Assembly (NCBI GenBank): GCA_022747635.1
Contig: JAKTNV010000001.1
Span: 26,428,490-26,492,489 of the forward strand
DNA length: 64,000 nt
Reading direction: 5' to 3'
DNA from: Hetaerina americana
Taxonomy: Eukaryota > Arthropoda > Insecta > Odonata > Calopterygidae
A model generated the notes under the pieces. The model had not been told where the DNA came from and did no database searches. It saw only the letters and a program-made list of their open reading frames with translations. Below, one piece after another: positions 12,201-21,965 of this stretch (position 1 is the stretch's first letter; the number at the start of each line of letters is the position of its first letter). The translations under genes were made by a program, and so were the position numbers.

Positions 12201-15200
12201 GTGCCAGTTGGAAATCATTCCTTGGGGCATTCCTTAACCGTGGTCATGGTCTTCACATTCCATTTTTCAAGCTTAACATAAATATTTTATTGCACATTCT
12301 TGCTGCATGGAATGTGGAATAGTGAATTCAAGTTTCATTATCACTGAAAAACCATATCTTTGAAAGAAAGCTGTCGAGAGCTCAATGCATATCTGGAAGT
12401 GTCATTCATCTACTGAAATCAGTTTCAGTTAATTTAAAAAAAGCTTTACTCTGATTAGACTACAAATTCTTACCATGGAACTCTTATCATGCATAGTACT
12501 GTCTCAACTATGGTATACTATGAGGTGCATCTGCAAGGGAGACACCCTGATTGCTTTACCTACTCCCCTTGAACAGGAGAAATAAAGGTGGTGGACAGTT
12601 GTGATGAAATGTTTAATGAATTACTTGTAGACGAATGTTTACTACTTTGTAAATATATTACTTTCCTCATTCAATCTTTTTGTATCCATTTAGTTTGGAA
12701 GTTTTAAGAACCCTCAATTCCTTTCTAATTTCTCTTCTATGGGGCATTATCACATTCCTTCAAAAGTCATTAGACCTTCTTGTCATCTTATGCCTCATAC
12801 TCTAAGTAATATAATTAAATACCAGTACATTAACCCTGGGTGCTTTTCCTCAGCCTAAAAGTAGGCCTGGGTATCTCAATACCTAATAAGAGCCCATGAT
12901 CTGAATTTCTACCGCCTTGATCTTCCGGTTGCTTATTTTTTTCATTAATTATAACCTTGGAAATTTCAACAGGGATCTGTCAGTTGAAAATCAGATTTGA
13001 ATGATCATGCATCTCTGGCATATCAAGCCAAACCACTCCAGCAGGATGCTTTAATTATATTATATTAAACAATTATAAATCTTTCTTTATTGATTTCCAT
13101 ACAAAGGTAGCACGTTAACTTTGGAAAGGAAGTCAAACTACATACTGTGTACTATTGAAAATTTTTGGTGGGTAAGCTGTAGCGTAAATATTTTTTTCTC
13201 AATGTATATTTGTCTACTACTATATCAATTGTGAATATTACCCTATGGGTTGGAAATTAGTATTATTACTGTAATTATTATCCCTATGAAATTTCGGATT
13301 GTATTAATTAAAATAACACTGGTTAGGACATGGTAGATGACTCCAAATTTTATCTTTGATTGTAATTAAAAAATCGCAAAGCCTTGCAGTTGAGGTGTTC
13401 AGATTTTATTTAATTGATTATTTATTTTGTATTATTATTGTTTAAAATTTGTGTGTACATATTTGCTTGAAAATTTTTAGATTTTTAATTTTTACATAAT
13501 GGATTTATAATCCATTTTTTGCATTTAATTGGAATTTTACTGTGTCAGTATTTGTTAAAAGACAGTCAACAAGAATAAAATAGAATTTCTTTGACTAGAT
13601 CTTAATTTAGATTTGGATGTTTGCCAAGTACTTCTCCGCAAGCAAGAGTCTACCCTTTTTCATCCACTTAACATTCTTCATGTTAAAACTTTGGATTTGG
13701 CATTTGATAGTGCAATCCAAATGCAGTGTTGGGAGGATGTATTAATTTTTGGACGAAAACTTCTACCTGGATATAGGTAAGCACAACTAGTGAAATAATT
13801 TTATTATGCGTGGTGAAAATTAATATATCTCTGAAGTGTTATTTATTTGTAGTTAGATTATATTAAATCAATTTGGAAATATCCTCTTAACGAAAAAGTA
13901 GTGGTTTTTTAGAAAACTTGAAAAAAACGTGAAACATGTTAGAGGATTTGGAAGCTGTTACAGTGAAATGATATAAGAACATAATTTAGTTTAAATTCAA
14001 ATAAAATGAAGTGTGAAATAGCAACACAAAAGTATTCAAACCAAATAATTACCTAAAATGGGAAATCACATGATGAAAGCACTTCTGTTTTCATGCTGTC
14101 ATGTACCAATACTGCAAAATTCAAGCTTTACTATTGTTAATATCTAGGCATGGAAAATTATTTGGCACCACTATACTAAAACAGGGAGTGGTAGTCCAGG
14201 TTGTAGAGTGTTGAGATACTGACTAGAGGGCCCAGATTTGATTCCCAGGTGTGCCTCTGGGCACCCTCAGCTTTACCCAAGGTGTGTGATTTTTTGAGTA
14301 CCTGATCCTCCTGGTTAACCATAGGCAGCCATAAGAAAAGAACTGGCTCCCCTACCCTGATGTGTGAATTTCACATGCCCTAGTGCTTGTTACTAGGTGA
14401 GCTCTATCTTTACCTATCAAGCTAACCTTTGGGTTGATAACTATGGCCACGTTAAGTTGTGACATAATGGTTGGTGCATTGAATGCACATTTTCCCCTGG
14501 GCTCTTGGAGGCACCAGAAGAATTTTTACAACTCCCACTTGCACTGGATTACATATAGCAATTGCTGGTGGTGTTCATTTTATTAGCTTCACTCTTTGGC
14601 TTCCACTCACAACTCTGTTTCTAGTTTCAAAAAAAAAGCTGATCTTGTTTCATTTTATCAACTGAGTTTTAGAAGCATTAGGAAAGAATTTTCTGCATTG
14701 AGATTAAGCTCTTGATCTGTAATGGAAGTTCAGGTTTCTGAAAGAAATGTGATGGGTCTGTTGGCAGTCATGCCATTGTTAAAAGGTCATTTAGATCAGA
14801 TGTAACATACTCAACTAGAGGAATTAAGTTGTAGTTTTTGCTGTTATTTTTAAGCTTTCCCCATTCAATTTTGCCTGTTTGTCTAACATCTGGTTATTTT
14901 GTTAATCTTATATCACTTCCGCCATCAACTGAAACTTGTGTTTATTTTTCTAGAATTGTTGAAGATTCTGAGTCTAATATTTTTACATTTACTCATGATT
15001 TTATTTTAATTCAACCTTAAAATTCTTGTTGATAAATCTTGGTTATCCAATTTTAGCTGTCATCTAAGAGAATTGGGAGACTATTTTAATCAACCCATTA
15101 ACTGTGCTTTCTGGTGAAAGTGGAATAAAATAAGTTAAATGAATAGCGGCAAAAACCTGCGTAAAGCAAAAGGCCGGTGAACTTTACCAGTGACTTATGA

Positions 15201-15998
15201 AAATAAGTCTTATTGCATTCAGCGTTACAATTCACTTCAGGTCTTTTCTCTGTAGTGAAAAATCTACTCTAACACTATTAAAAACTTTCTTTTGGTCCTT
15301 ATTTTTATTTTCTTCATGGTAGCCATTGTGATTTGGGGAGGTAAAATGATTAAAAAAATTAAGAAAGTCCAGCAATTGCCTCCATGCGCCAGTTCAAAAT
15401 GGGAACAACCAATGGATTTAATTGTGGAGAATATGCTTAGTATCAAGGATTTGGATTGAAATATTTTAGTAATAGTTCAATGCTATTTTCTCAACGATTA
15501 GGAAATTTTCCATTAAGAATTCCCCTTAAGTTTAGAAATTGACTCTGTTGGTCTTTTCCTGTAATATTTAAACAGCATCTTAATGACTATAAATTTCATG
15601 TAAATGAACTAAATACTAGTACATGTATGATCATTTTTTAATCTAAATTATTGGAAACATGGCTTACTCCCAGTTGAAGGAAAAACGGGATATGTTTGAA
15701 ACTAAATGATAAATATTTACATTTGATGAAGAGAGGCAACATATTGGGTTTTAATTGTTCCTTAAGAAACATTTTTTATTAATTTTTCAGGCAGTACCTA
15801 GGAGCTTGTCACCCTCTACTGGGAATCCTTTGTTTGAAGATTGTCAAGGTTGCATTATTGGTAGGAAGTCCTAATGAAGAGATCAAGGCTTTAATAAAAG
15901 AAGCTGCAAATGTGCTCTTTGTAACTCATGGTACTCATCATCCTTTGGTTAAAGAAGAACTGCAACCTCTATTGTATGAGGTTTCTAATTGTTCATAA
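3213..15998 (+). CDS. SMYD3: SMYD3-type SET and MYND domain lysine methyltransferase (5' end missing)
   Basis: Exons: 3213-3343, 7748-7924, 8148-8351, 11431-11566, 13611-13776, 15791-15998 (stop TAA 15996-15998). All have AG/GT boundaries and compatible phases (first exon enters mid-codon; codons split T|AT and AG|G). About 340 residues are visible. Exon 1 carries YSDIKIDKTRMEHFESLC and LPNTAEMLGIYGR. Exon 2 holds the SET core: NILDGEMSCIGAGVYLAP, then DHSCKPNAVVTFDGP. Exon 3 has FISYVDLL and the post-SET cysteines CECERC. Exons 3-4 add a CPNDKC / CKSCG pair. The last exons form the helical C-terminal domain ending THHPLVKEELQPLL. SMYD3 enzymes transfer methyl from S-adenosylmethionine to lysines of histones or cytoplasmic proteins. 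The MYND finger and N-terminal SET segment should lie upstream; I found no such exon in bases 1-3212. Introns carry SINEs, a Penelope fragment and a mariner. Confidence 0.9.
3344..6660. other. SMYD3 intron 1, left part: nothing recognised
   Basis: AT-rich intronic sequence. I see no coding frame with family resemblance, no inverted-repeat element and no SINE head here. Confidence 0.5.
6660..6835 (+). mobile_element. SINE-like repeat, family C, copy 1, with palindromic tRNA-like head
   Basis: Bases 6735-6835 align by eye with 20945-21050: both have GATTTTTAC..CTC/CTTT.., TGCATATTAG / TGCACATTAG.., and ..ATCTCCC(G/A)..TTTCTT(G/A)GAATTT. The left end is unusual: a T-arm-like block at 6669-6696 (- strand reading ends GGTTCAAATCCC) is followed after two bases by a second, inverted copy at 6699-6726 (ends GGTACGAATCCC). 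The arms differ at four of 28 positions. Confidence 0.5.
8854..9590. mobile_element. Penelope-like element fragment with inverted 5' part
   Basis: Two oppositely oriented pieces meet near 9190. On the - strand, 9195-8854 encodes a reverse-transcriptase segment of the Penelope type, with FNVRNLFTNVPPMEAVNLAE and NYLIFNGTYLLQI. On the + strand, about 9188-9382 encodes the C-terminal part of the GIY-YIG endonuclease domain (AKHLIESDHNSDF, then RLDALEQLEILKCDRW, stop TGA 9381-9383). A 3' untranslated tail follows with a hammerhead-like motif at 9515-9549 and AATAAA near 9560. This is a 5'-truncated and inverted insertion, lying in SMYD3 intron 3. Neither piece is intact. Confidence 0.75.
9515..9549 (+). 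ncRNA. hammerhead-ribozyme-like motif of a Penelope-like element
   Basis: CTGATGA at 9515-9521 is followed by a hairpin GACG-TTCAA-CGTC, then GGAAC and CTGGGTC, with GTG immediately after. The three bases before the box (CAC... read CCAC) can pair with GTG after GTC as stem I. The GAAA box reads GGAA, so activity is doubtful. Short stem III is usual for hammerheads in Penelope-like elements. Confidence 0.55.
9766..10913 (-). pseudogene. mariner transposase, one frameshift
   Basis: Translation from ATG 10913-10911 gives MDLNLQQRTCIKFCVKNGFS, an N-terminal helix-turn-helix, until a T-run at 10797-10803 (A-run in the gene). There the frame shifts: one more A would join SLKK to TVFYQWHERF. The second frame continues with DDERSGRPST, KLVPKDL (a WVPHEL-like motif), TGDETWVYEYD, HHDNAPSH and SPDLAPCDFF. 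Exactly 34 residues separate the last two catalytic aspartates, so this is a D,D34D mariner transposase. The frame continues through the whole left terminal repeat and stops outside the element at 9766, so the natural stop may be lost. A single base is the only obvious inactivating change. Confidence 0.9.
9788..11118 (-). mobile_element. mariner element with ~150-bp terminal inverted repeats
   Basis: Ends are CTACCTTGATCAAAA... at 9788-9939 (152 bases) and its inverted copy at 10969-11118 (150 bases), differing by an A/T-run length of 10 versus 8 and very few substitutions. Both ends are flanked by TA (9786-9787 and 11119-11120), the mariner target duplication. Element length is 1331 bp. It carries one transposase gene on the - strand. 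It lies in SMYD3 intron 3. The near-identical ends suggest a fairly recent insertion. Such long inverted ends are unusual for mariner, where about 30 bp is typical. Confidence 0.93.
11700..12330 (-). mobile_element. decayed mariner-like transposon
   Basis: On the - strand, bases 12172-11984 encode an N-terminal DNA-binding segment resembling mariner/GVQW-type transposases (FAEEYNILKTIVCHFLTEDL followed by VRKVCSTMVHEKF). Bases about 11890-11760 encode a C-terminal-like piece read across frameshifts (VPVDALQEAFSDWQ..., CVDAQLCYFE). The catalytic middle is not recognisable. The right boundary is uncertain. Located in SMYD3 intron 4. Confidence 0.5.
12331..13600. other. SMYD3 intron 4 remainder: nothing recognised
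   Basis: AT-rich sequence without a coding frame, SINE head or inverted ends that I can support. Confidence 0.45.
14180..14455 (+). mobile_element. tRNA-derived SINE, family A, copy 1
   Basis: A tRNA-like head starts near 14184 (GGGAGTGGTAGTCCAGGTTG), with a B-box-like CCCAGATTTGATTCCCAGG near 14232. The body contains CAGTTCC-like and ACCTACCT-like blocks that match, in reverse complement, copies at 25424, 35755, 55320 and 60458. This is the only copy in + orientation. It lies in SMYD3 intron 5. Confidence 0.75.
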
Positions 15999-16171
15999 AT
16001 TTTGAGCCCAAATATTCCAGTACCTACATTAGTATTAACATGGCTTCCATTTTTCACTGGGATTAACTTGCACTTTGTACTGAACAGTGATTTGTTGTGT
16101 GTGATGTTTAACTTTTAATGTAATTGCGAGCATTAAAAAAAGATGGTCGCTGGATGATTTACTTCTTAATA

Positions 16172-16604
16172 AGGTCATTCCGTGTCAACTCAACCAAATT
16201 TTGGAGGTCAGGACCCCGACCATTTTTGATTCTCATATTTTTTTCCTGAGTTGTTTCAAACTTGACACAGTTACAAAATATTTTCTGGGATACAAGGCAT
16301 TGTATCCACCTAGACACAAAAATTTTGCACTAATGTCAGATGAGCAATGTAGACATCTCCAGCGCCTTTGTAAACATCAATCTTAAAGAGGTAAACAGGT
16401 GAAATTTGCATACTTTGCTTTGACTGATTATGGCAAAATTTTCATGTTTGGGTGGATACAAAGCCATGTATCATAGAAAATATTCCTACTGGGACTAAAT
16501 CATTTGTATTTGAGCTAAGATTGAATCCAACCTTAGGAGAAAGTATTATTAGAATCAAAAATGATGGTGTGGGGCTTCGGTTGAGTTGGTATGAAATAAC
16601 ATAA
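16172..16604. mobile_element. fold-back MITE
   Basis: Left part (GTCAACTCAACC near 16184, then CCCCGACCATTTTTGATTCT near 16214) matches the inverted right part (GGTTGAGTTGG near 16580, preceded by AGAATCAAAAATGATGGTG). The symmetry continues inward: GGATACAAGGCATTGTATCCACC near 16288 pairs with GGTGGATACAAAGCC near 16454. The whole 430 bases can fold into one long imperfect hairpin. There is no coding capacity. A clear target duplication was not found, so the superfamily is open. Confidence 0.6.
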
Positions 16605-18828
16605 CTTGATTAACTTTTTTACAGAATTTTATGCATGATTCAAAACTTATGGGCACACCTGAAGTACTATTAAATGTGAAGTAAGTTGTACATAAAGACA
16701 GGAAATTCCGTTTGGTAAACTTGATTGGTCTTAAACCAGTAAGGACATATCCTTGAAATTATGAACTCTGATATACCCTTGCAAAGTAAAAATCCTATTT
16801 TTTTGAAACTAAATAAGGGTGTTCTCTCTTGAATTTATGAAGAACAAGTTGATTTGAGGTAATAACTTACCTTATCTAATAAAAACAACAGCTTTTGGGA
16901 AAGAAGTTATGATTTTCACATAACTAGTCAATTTTTTCAAAATCAAATACGGAATGCCTCACTTGTGCCATCTGATCAAGGAAGACATTCGGTGATATTT
17001 CTAGATTTTCCTTAAAGGGCTTCTAGTTAACTTACAATTATTGAGAAGTGCATTAGCATCACATAAATGGCATTGTATTTTGGATGTATTACTTCATTTC
17101 TATCATATTCATGAAGTATCATGTCTGTCTTTTTGTGCTTCTTTTGTCTTTTACCAGAAATTGTAAACCTCAGGGTGCATACATAAATTCTTGTTCAAAA
17201 TTAAAATAATTTTAAAAATTTTTAATCATCCTTAGTTTAACCTAAATAGTTTTACTTTTGGAGTTATAGATATCATCTGTTGACCTTGACGGCATTGGTG
17301 AATGTCTTACATTATGTCCTATGTACAAGCTATCATCCCATTGTGAATTAGTAGCAATAACATAGCAATCATTCTTCATTGTAAATAACTATACTCATGG
17401 TTTTCAATATGCTTGAAAGAATCCAAAAACTCATTAGCTGTTACTACGGTGGCAATTCTCTTTGATATAATTGAAATTTTGAACTTGACTTGGATTTTTC
17501 CAAAAGGAAACTTTCCAAAAAAGAAACAAAAGGAGACTGGTACAGATTACTGCAAAGTAGTTCTTAATTATGGGAACATGTTCTGAAATCTGAATCCTGG
17601 TTCTAATGTTTACACCTAGCTATAATTTTTGGCATTGAAATGTGAAAACTAGCCCCAGATTGTGACAACTGACTCTAATCTCTGGCATTCGGTGTGAAAT
17701 TTTTACAGGCTAGTCTGAATTATGCTATTAGTAACATTTACGAACACTAATTTAGTGGTGTTCCTATTTCATATTTTTAAACTGTCTCACCTTGCTTTTT
17801 ATACACCAGTTCCCCATGCATCCAGCAAATGTTTACAGGTGTCCTTCCTATATTTCTGCTACCTTCACCTACTCAAATGGGCCAGTCCCTGTGTACTTTT
17901 TCAGGTAATGCAATTAGACCATTTATCATAACATCTGTTATTTTGAGTTATATAAACCTGAAGAAATTTTTCTTATCGTCACCAGCAACAATTAATTAAT
18001 ACTGTATGATGGTAATCATTTAACACAAAACAGGACAAAATATACAACACAAAGAGATAACATGAAATGAAGGAACAGCTACTTTTATAAAATTTTTCAA
18101 TGTAAATTTTATCAGTTTTACTCAACCACTTTGTTGGGTTGATGTTGGATTTATGCGTGGCAGCAAAGAAGAAATTCCACAATGCCAACATAGTAATCAG
18201 TGAAATAATACGCAGGAAAGATATTTGGGAGAGTAGAATTGACTATATCAATGAGGGAATAAGTTAGGTGTGCCAAAGAATAGCTTTATTCTTTGTTGAT
18301 ACAAACTGATGGCTAGACAATCACGATTTAGAAATAAATGGAGTTCATCTAGACAGAACAGGTATGGATAAGTATGTCAAGCTTCTAAGTGACTAAATGC
18401 ATGCCTACAGGAAGGAGAGAAATGTATAGGTGTCAACCACGGTGCTCTGGTGGAAAGCAGTGTTCAGTGGCTGTAAAGAAAGTTCTAAGGATGTGCATGG
18501 TATAATGTGTAGGATTGAAGGTAAAAGCTTAAAAATTCTCCAGGATAACTACAGAACCCACCAAAATGTATAAAAAAATCAGGTCCGCAAACTTCTTCAA
18601 GGATGGCTCATGTGGCCTTCAGTCTAATGGAGAGGAATATCAAAATCAAAGGACAGACAAAGAGCAACATAAACAAAAAGGTAAGGTGTTAAGGCTTATC
18701 TAGGTGAATTTTCGAAGTACCGTATTTGCCCATCGACAACGCACGTTATGCAATGAAAATTGAAAAAGTCAAAACAGACGTATTTTTACACCTACACTCA
18801 TCCGATATTGACGTATTTTTATACAAAC
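16605..18828. other. no recognisable feature
   Basis: AT-rich intergenic sequence downstream of SMYD3. No coding frame, SINE or inverted-end element could be supported. Confidence 0.45.
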
Positions 18829-18830
18829 TA

Positions 18831-19583
18831 CGAGGGTCATCCGGAAAGTAGTACCCGTTCGTGCCGCATGAAGTGCTGACGACGCGAGTAGCCGCTGGAC
18901 GAGGTCAGATAGCTTCAGTGGCTTGTCTGCCTTCTCTGAGCCAAGTTGCGTGACGCTAGCATTGCCTGTGTTGTTTCTGTGATTGTTTACAATGTTTAAA
19001 AAAATTGAGAACGCCGCCAGTTGTGAAGTGAGGGCAGTGATTAAATTCCTCAATGCAAGAAACGTTCGCCCATGTGATATTCATCGCCAATTAAAGGAGG
19101 TGTATGGAGACAATGTAATGGACGAGTCGTCTGTTCGGCGGTGGTGTCGCAACTTCAACATGGGGAGGGGGAACACACACGACGATGAGCGTTCGGGGAG
19201 ACCGTCTGTCATTACAGACCAACTGGTGAGCTCAGTTGACGAATTCGTGAGGAACGATCGGCGCGTCACAATTGATGACATCTGTGAGCATTTTCCCAAT
19301 GTTTCTCGAACAATTGTTCATGAAATTGTTAAACACCATCTGCATTATGCAAAAATTTGTGCAAGATGGGTCCCTCGCGTATCTCAATGAGCTGGCGGCG
19401 AAGGACTATGCAGCAGGAATACAGAAACTTGTCACACGTTATGACAAATGCCTTAATTTGCTTGGAGATTATGTTGAGAAGTAGTTTAAAGTATCCTCTT
19501 TCAAATAAAATTTTTTATGTTTGTTAATATTTACTTTTGTGTCTTTATTTCACGAACGGGTACTACTTTCCGGATGACCCTCG
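18831..19583 (+). mobile_element. 753-bp internally deleted mariner with perfect 33-bp ends
   Basis: CGAGGGTCATCCGGAAAGTA... at 18831-18863 is repeated exactly, inverted, at 19551-19583 (33 bases). TA flanks both sides (18829-18830, 19584-19585). The interior keeps only the start and end of a transposase gene, so the element is non-autonomous. Perfect ends and target duplication point to mobilisation by a full-length relative elsewhere. Confidence 0.92.
18992..19484 (+). pseudogene. mariner transposase remnant: N-terminal DNA-binding domain joined to C-terminal tail
   Basis: ATG 18992 opens a 132-residue frame with two helix-turn-helix segments (AASCEVRAVIKFLNARNV; VRRWCRNFNMGRGNTHDDER; VTIDDICEHFPNVSRTIVHE) and the linker-like ICARWVPRVSQ stop. 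In another frame, 19380-19484 reads YLNELAAKDYAAGIQKLVTR, then YDKCLNLLGDYVEK and stop, the usual end of mariner transposases. The catalytic D,D34D domain (roughly 160 residues) is absent. A protein limited to the DNA-binding domain could in principle still be made and occupy the terminal repeats. Confidence 0.88.
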
Positions 19584-19690
19584 TATATATATATAATTTT
19601 TACGCGCATATAATTTTTTATATATATATCTATATATGTGTATATACCTGTATATGTATATATATATGTATGTATATATATATGTAAATA
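19584..19690. repeat. (AT)n-rich low-complexity tract
   Basis: TATATA runs with interspersed TG/TC steps directly beside the mariner derivative. Confidence 0.8.
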
Positions 19691-19959
19691 CAGATGCATG
19701 GCATCTATACACATTCAAGATAACTATGAAGCCCTGGGCACGCAGTGTCTATACAAATTCATGATAACTACAAAGTTCTGGGTGGGCGTAATACATAAGG
19801 TACGCGTTATCAATGGGAAAATAAGGTATTCTAATTAAGGTTCATGAATTTGGGATGTTGGTTGAAAGATGGAGCCCAGCTATAATCACAGGAGCCGAAT
19901 CTTGGTGAAAATAAGAGGGAACCACTGAAATATTTCTATATAATTAAGCATTGTACTGG

Positions 19960-21260
19960 AGAGAGAGAGATCCAAGGAGTAAGGAATTGTTCGTGTTTCA
20001 AAAGAACTACATTGATACCTGAAAGGAGTACCCCAATGCAAATCGCAAGGTATTAAGAGCAGCAGTACTTGATCTGCTCAAGAATATAAAACTGAATATA
20101 ATCAGCTGACAGGGATGTGGTAGAGGTACTAGAAAAGTTAATAGTTATGAAATGCTGCTCACAGCATGTAAATAAAAAGAAATTATTGCTGGGGACCTGA
20201 ACTTGCTGGATATGAATTGGACTGGTTACTAACAAAGAGGTGGGAAATATCAAAAATTAGTTTATTCTCTAGTAGGGATTGATGTGGATTCTACCAAATT
20301 GTTGACGGTACCGCAAGAGGGACCAATGCCATTGATGTTAACATGATAAAGTCTTACCATGCTTGTTAAAATATGACTTAAAGGAACCGATAAACATTAT
20401 TATTTAAATGAAAGCCATGAGGTATTAAATGGTATCAGTGATCATTCAGCTGTGATATTAAACTTACATTTGACCCACCAATTTGAAAGTCTGAATATCA
20501 AATAATCTTATCAGTTTGAGAAGGTATTAGTAGATGAATTCCATTCATACCTAAAAAAGGAATATTTAATGGGCAAATGAGGGATCAACAGTTAAGGCGA
20601 AATTTCAAGGAAATACTCATGGATGGAGTTAACATGTTTTTTCCATGTAAGAAGCAAAAAATGAAACTGGATCATGAATTTTGTAACAATGAGATTAGGA
20701 TATCAAAAAGAAAATTAAAGAGAATATCATAAAAAGGAAATATCAAGTACAACTTTGGATACAATTTATCAGGAAACTTTTAAAAAATTGACTGCAGAGA
20801 AAAGGAAAGCCCCAAATGGAAAAAGTTAATAAAAAACTTACATCTAACTCTAATAACTTTTATAGCTAAGTTAGAAAACAATGTCAAAGTGAAAAAAATC
20901 ATTCACTTTGACCGGAGCCCTGGTCATGGCATGATTTTTACTCTTTGAAATTCCTGCATTGTTATGCACATTAGCAGATGGGTCCGTTTAAAGGTGCTGT
21001 TGTAATATCTCCCAATTTCTTAGAATTTATGTTGGAAGAAGAAAGATGGGAAGAGTAAACCAAATGATCACGCTAAAGAATGGAACTGATATAACAGAAA
21101 ATGCAGACAAAGCAAATGTATTTGCAAGATATTTTATGGTGGTGTACATTTAATCTGATTCAAATTGTAATAGCTCAAATAATGTCAATGATTCAAAAAA
21201 ATTAATATTGAAACAATGTATACCGGAAAAAAGTCCACAAAAGAAATGTATGTACATTAC
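19960..21260 (+). mobile_element. decayed CR1/L2-like LINE (endonuclease part)
   Basis: With frameshifts allowed, the + strand reads GDLNLLDMNWTG near 20195, an FYQIVDG..RGTNAIDVN stretch near 20290-20340, and GISDHSAVILNLH near 20435. These are the conserved blocks of apurinic-type endonucleases in CR1/L2-like LINEs, including the SDH near the domain end. Downstream a linker region follows with GRVNQMITLKNGTDITENAD and KANVFARYF near 21045-21130, as found before the reverse transcriptase. The reverse transcriptase itself is missing. A SINE-like repeat interrupts the linker at 20915-21050. Confidence 0.6.
20915..21050 (+). mobile_element. SINE-like repeat, family C, copy 2, inserted in the LINE
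   Basis: Matches bases 6735-6835 in order: CGGAGCCCTGGTCATGG-like head, GATTTTTACTCTTTGAAATT, ATGCACATTAGCAGATGG, ATCTCCCAATTTCTTAGAAT. It splits the LINE reading between the linker residues and the KANVFARYF block, so it came in after the LINE. Confidence 0.5.
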
Positions 21261-21965
21261 AATACATCAGGATGTTGATGGCGATCTGGTCTCATTAATT
21301 ATTTTGTTTGAACAAGCTAGAGTAATTTAATTCCTCCTTCAAGTATGCCGGCATATTATCTTTACCATATAGTTGGTTCTTATACACATTAACACCATCT
21401 TGCCTGAATATTTTCTTCTTAAATTATATTTTCTGTCAAAACTGTGTGAATTATATCCCTTTTATACATCTGAAACATCTTTCACTGTCCTGTACATCAC
21501 ACCTATATCATCCTGTATTTGAAAATATCCATATCCTTTCACTGTTCCTTCAATCACTTTTCTTGCACAATAACATCAATTACATCTTAGTTTATCATTA
21601 AGATCCTTGTAATTTTATTCTTCCTAATTGTTGAAATGCTTTCTTTCTATTTACTATTCTCACTGTGGTGGAAGGGTTATCACACTTAGAGCTGTGCTGT
21701 TTGGAGGAATAGTGATAACAAAGGGTATCACATTAAAATTATAGTTCTTTAAAAATGTGTTACAAACCTATGCCAAGTTTGCTTTTAGAGAGAAGGTGGT
21801 AAATGTTTTCCCAATTTTTTAATACAAGAAATTTTTTTTGACAAAAACATAAATGGGAAATATTTAACTTGGAACTTTAAGAGTGATATCTTAAGGGGGA
21901 ATCACTGTTTCCTGTTTTACAACAGCAATATTTATGAATTGATTCTTGAATAGTAAAACTTTTTC
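21261..21965. other. no recognisable feature
   Basis: Region just downstream of the EXOSC2 stop codon. It should contain the EXOSC2 3' untranslated end, but no decisive signal was identified. Confidence 0.4.
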
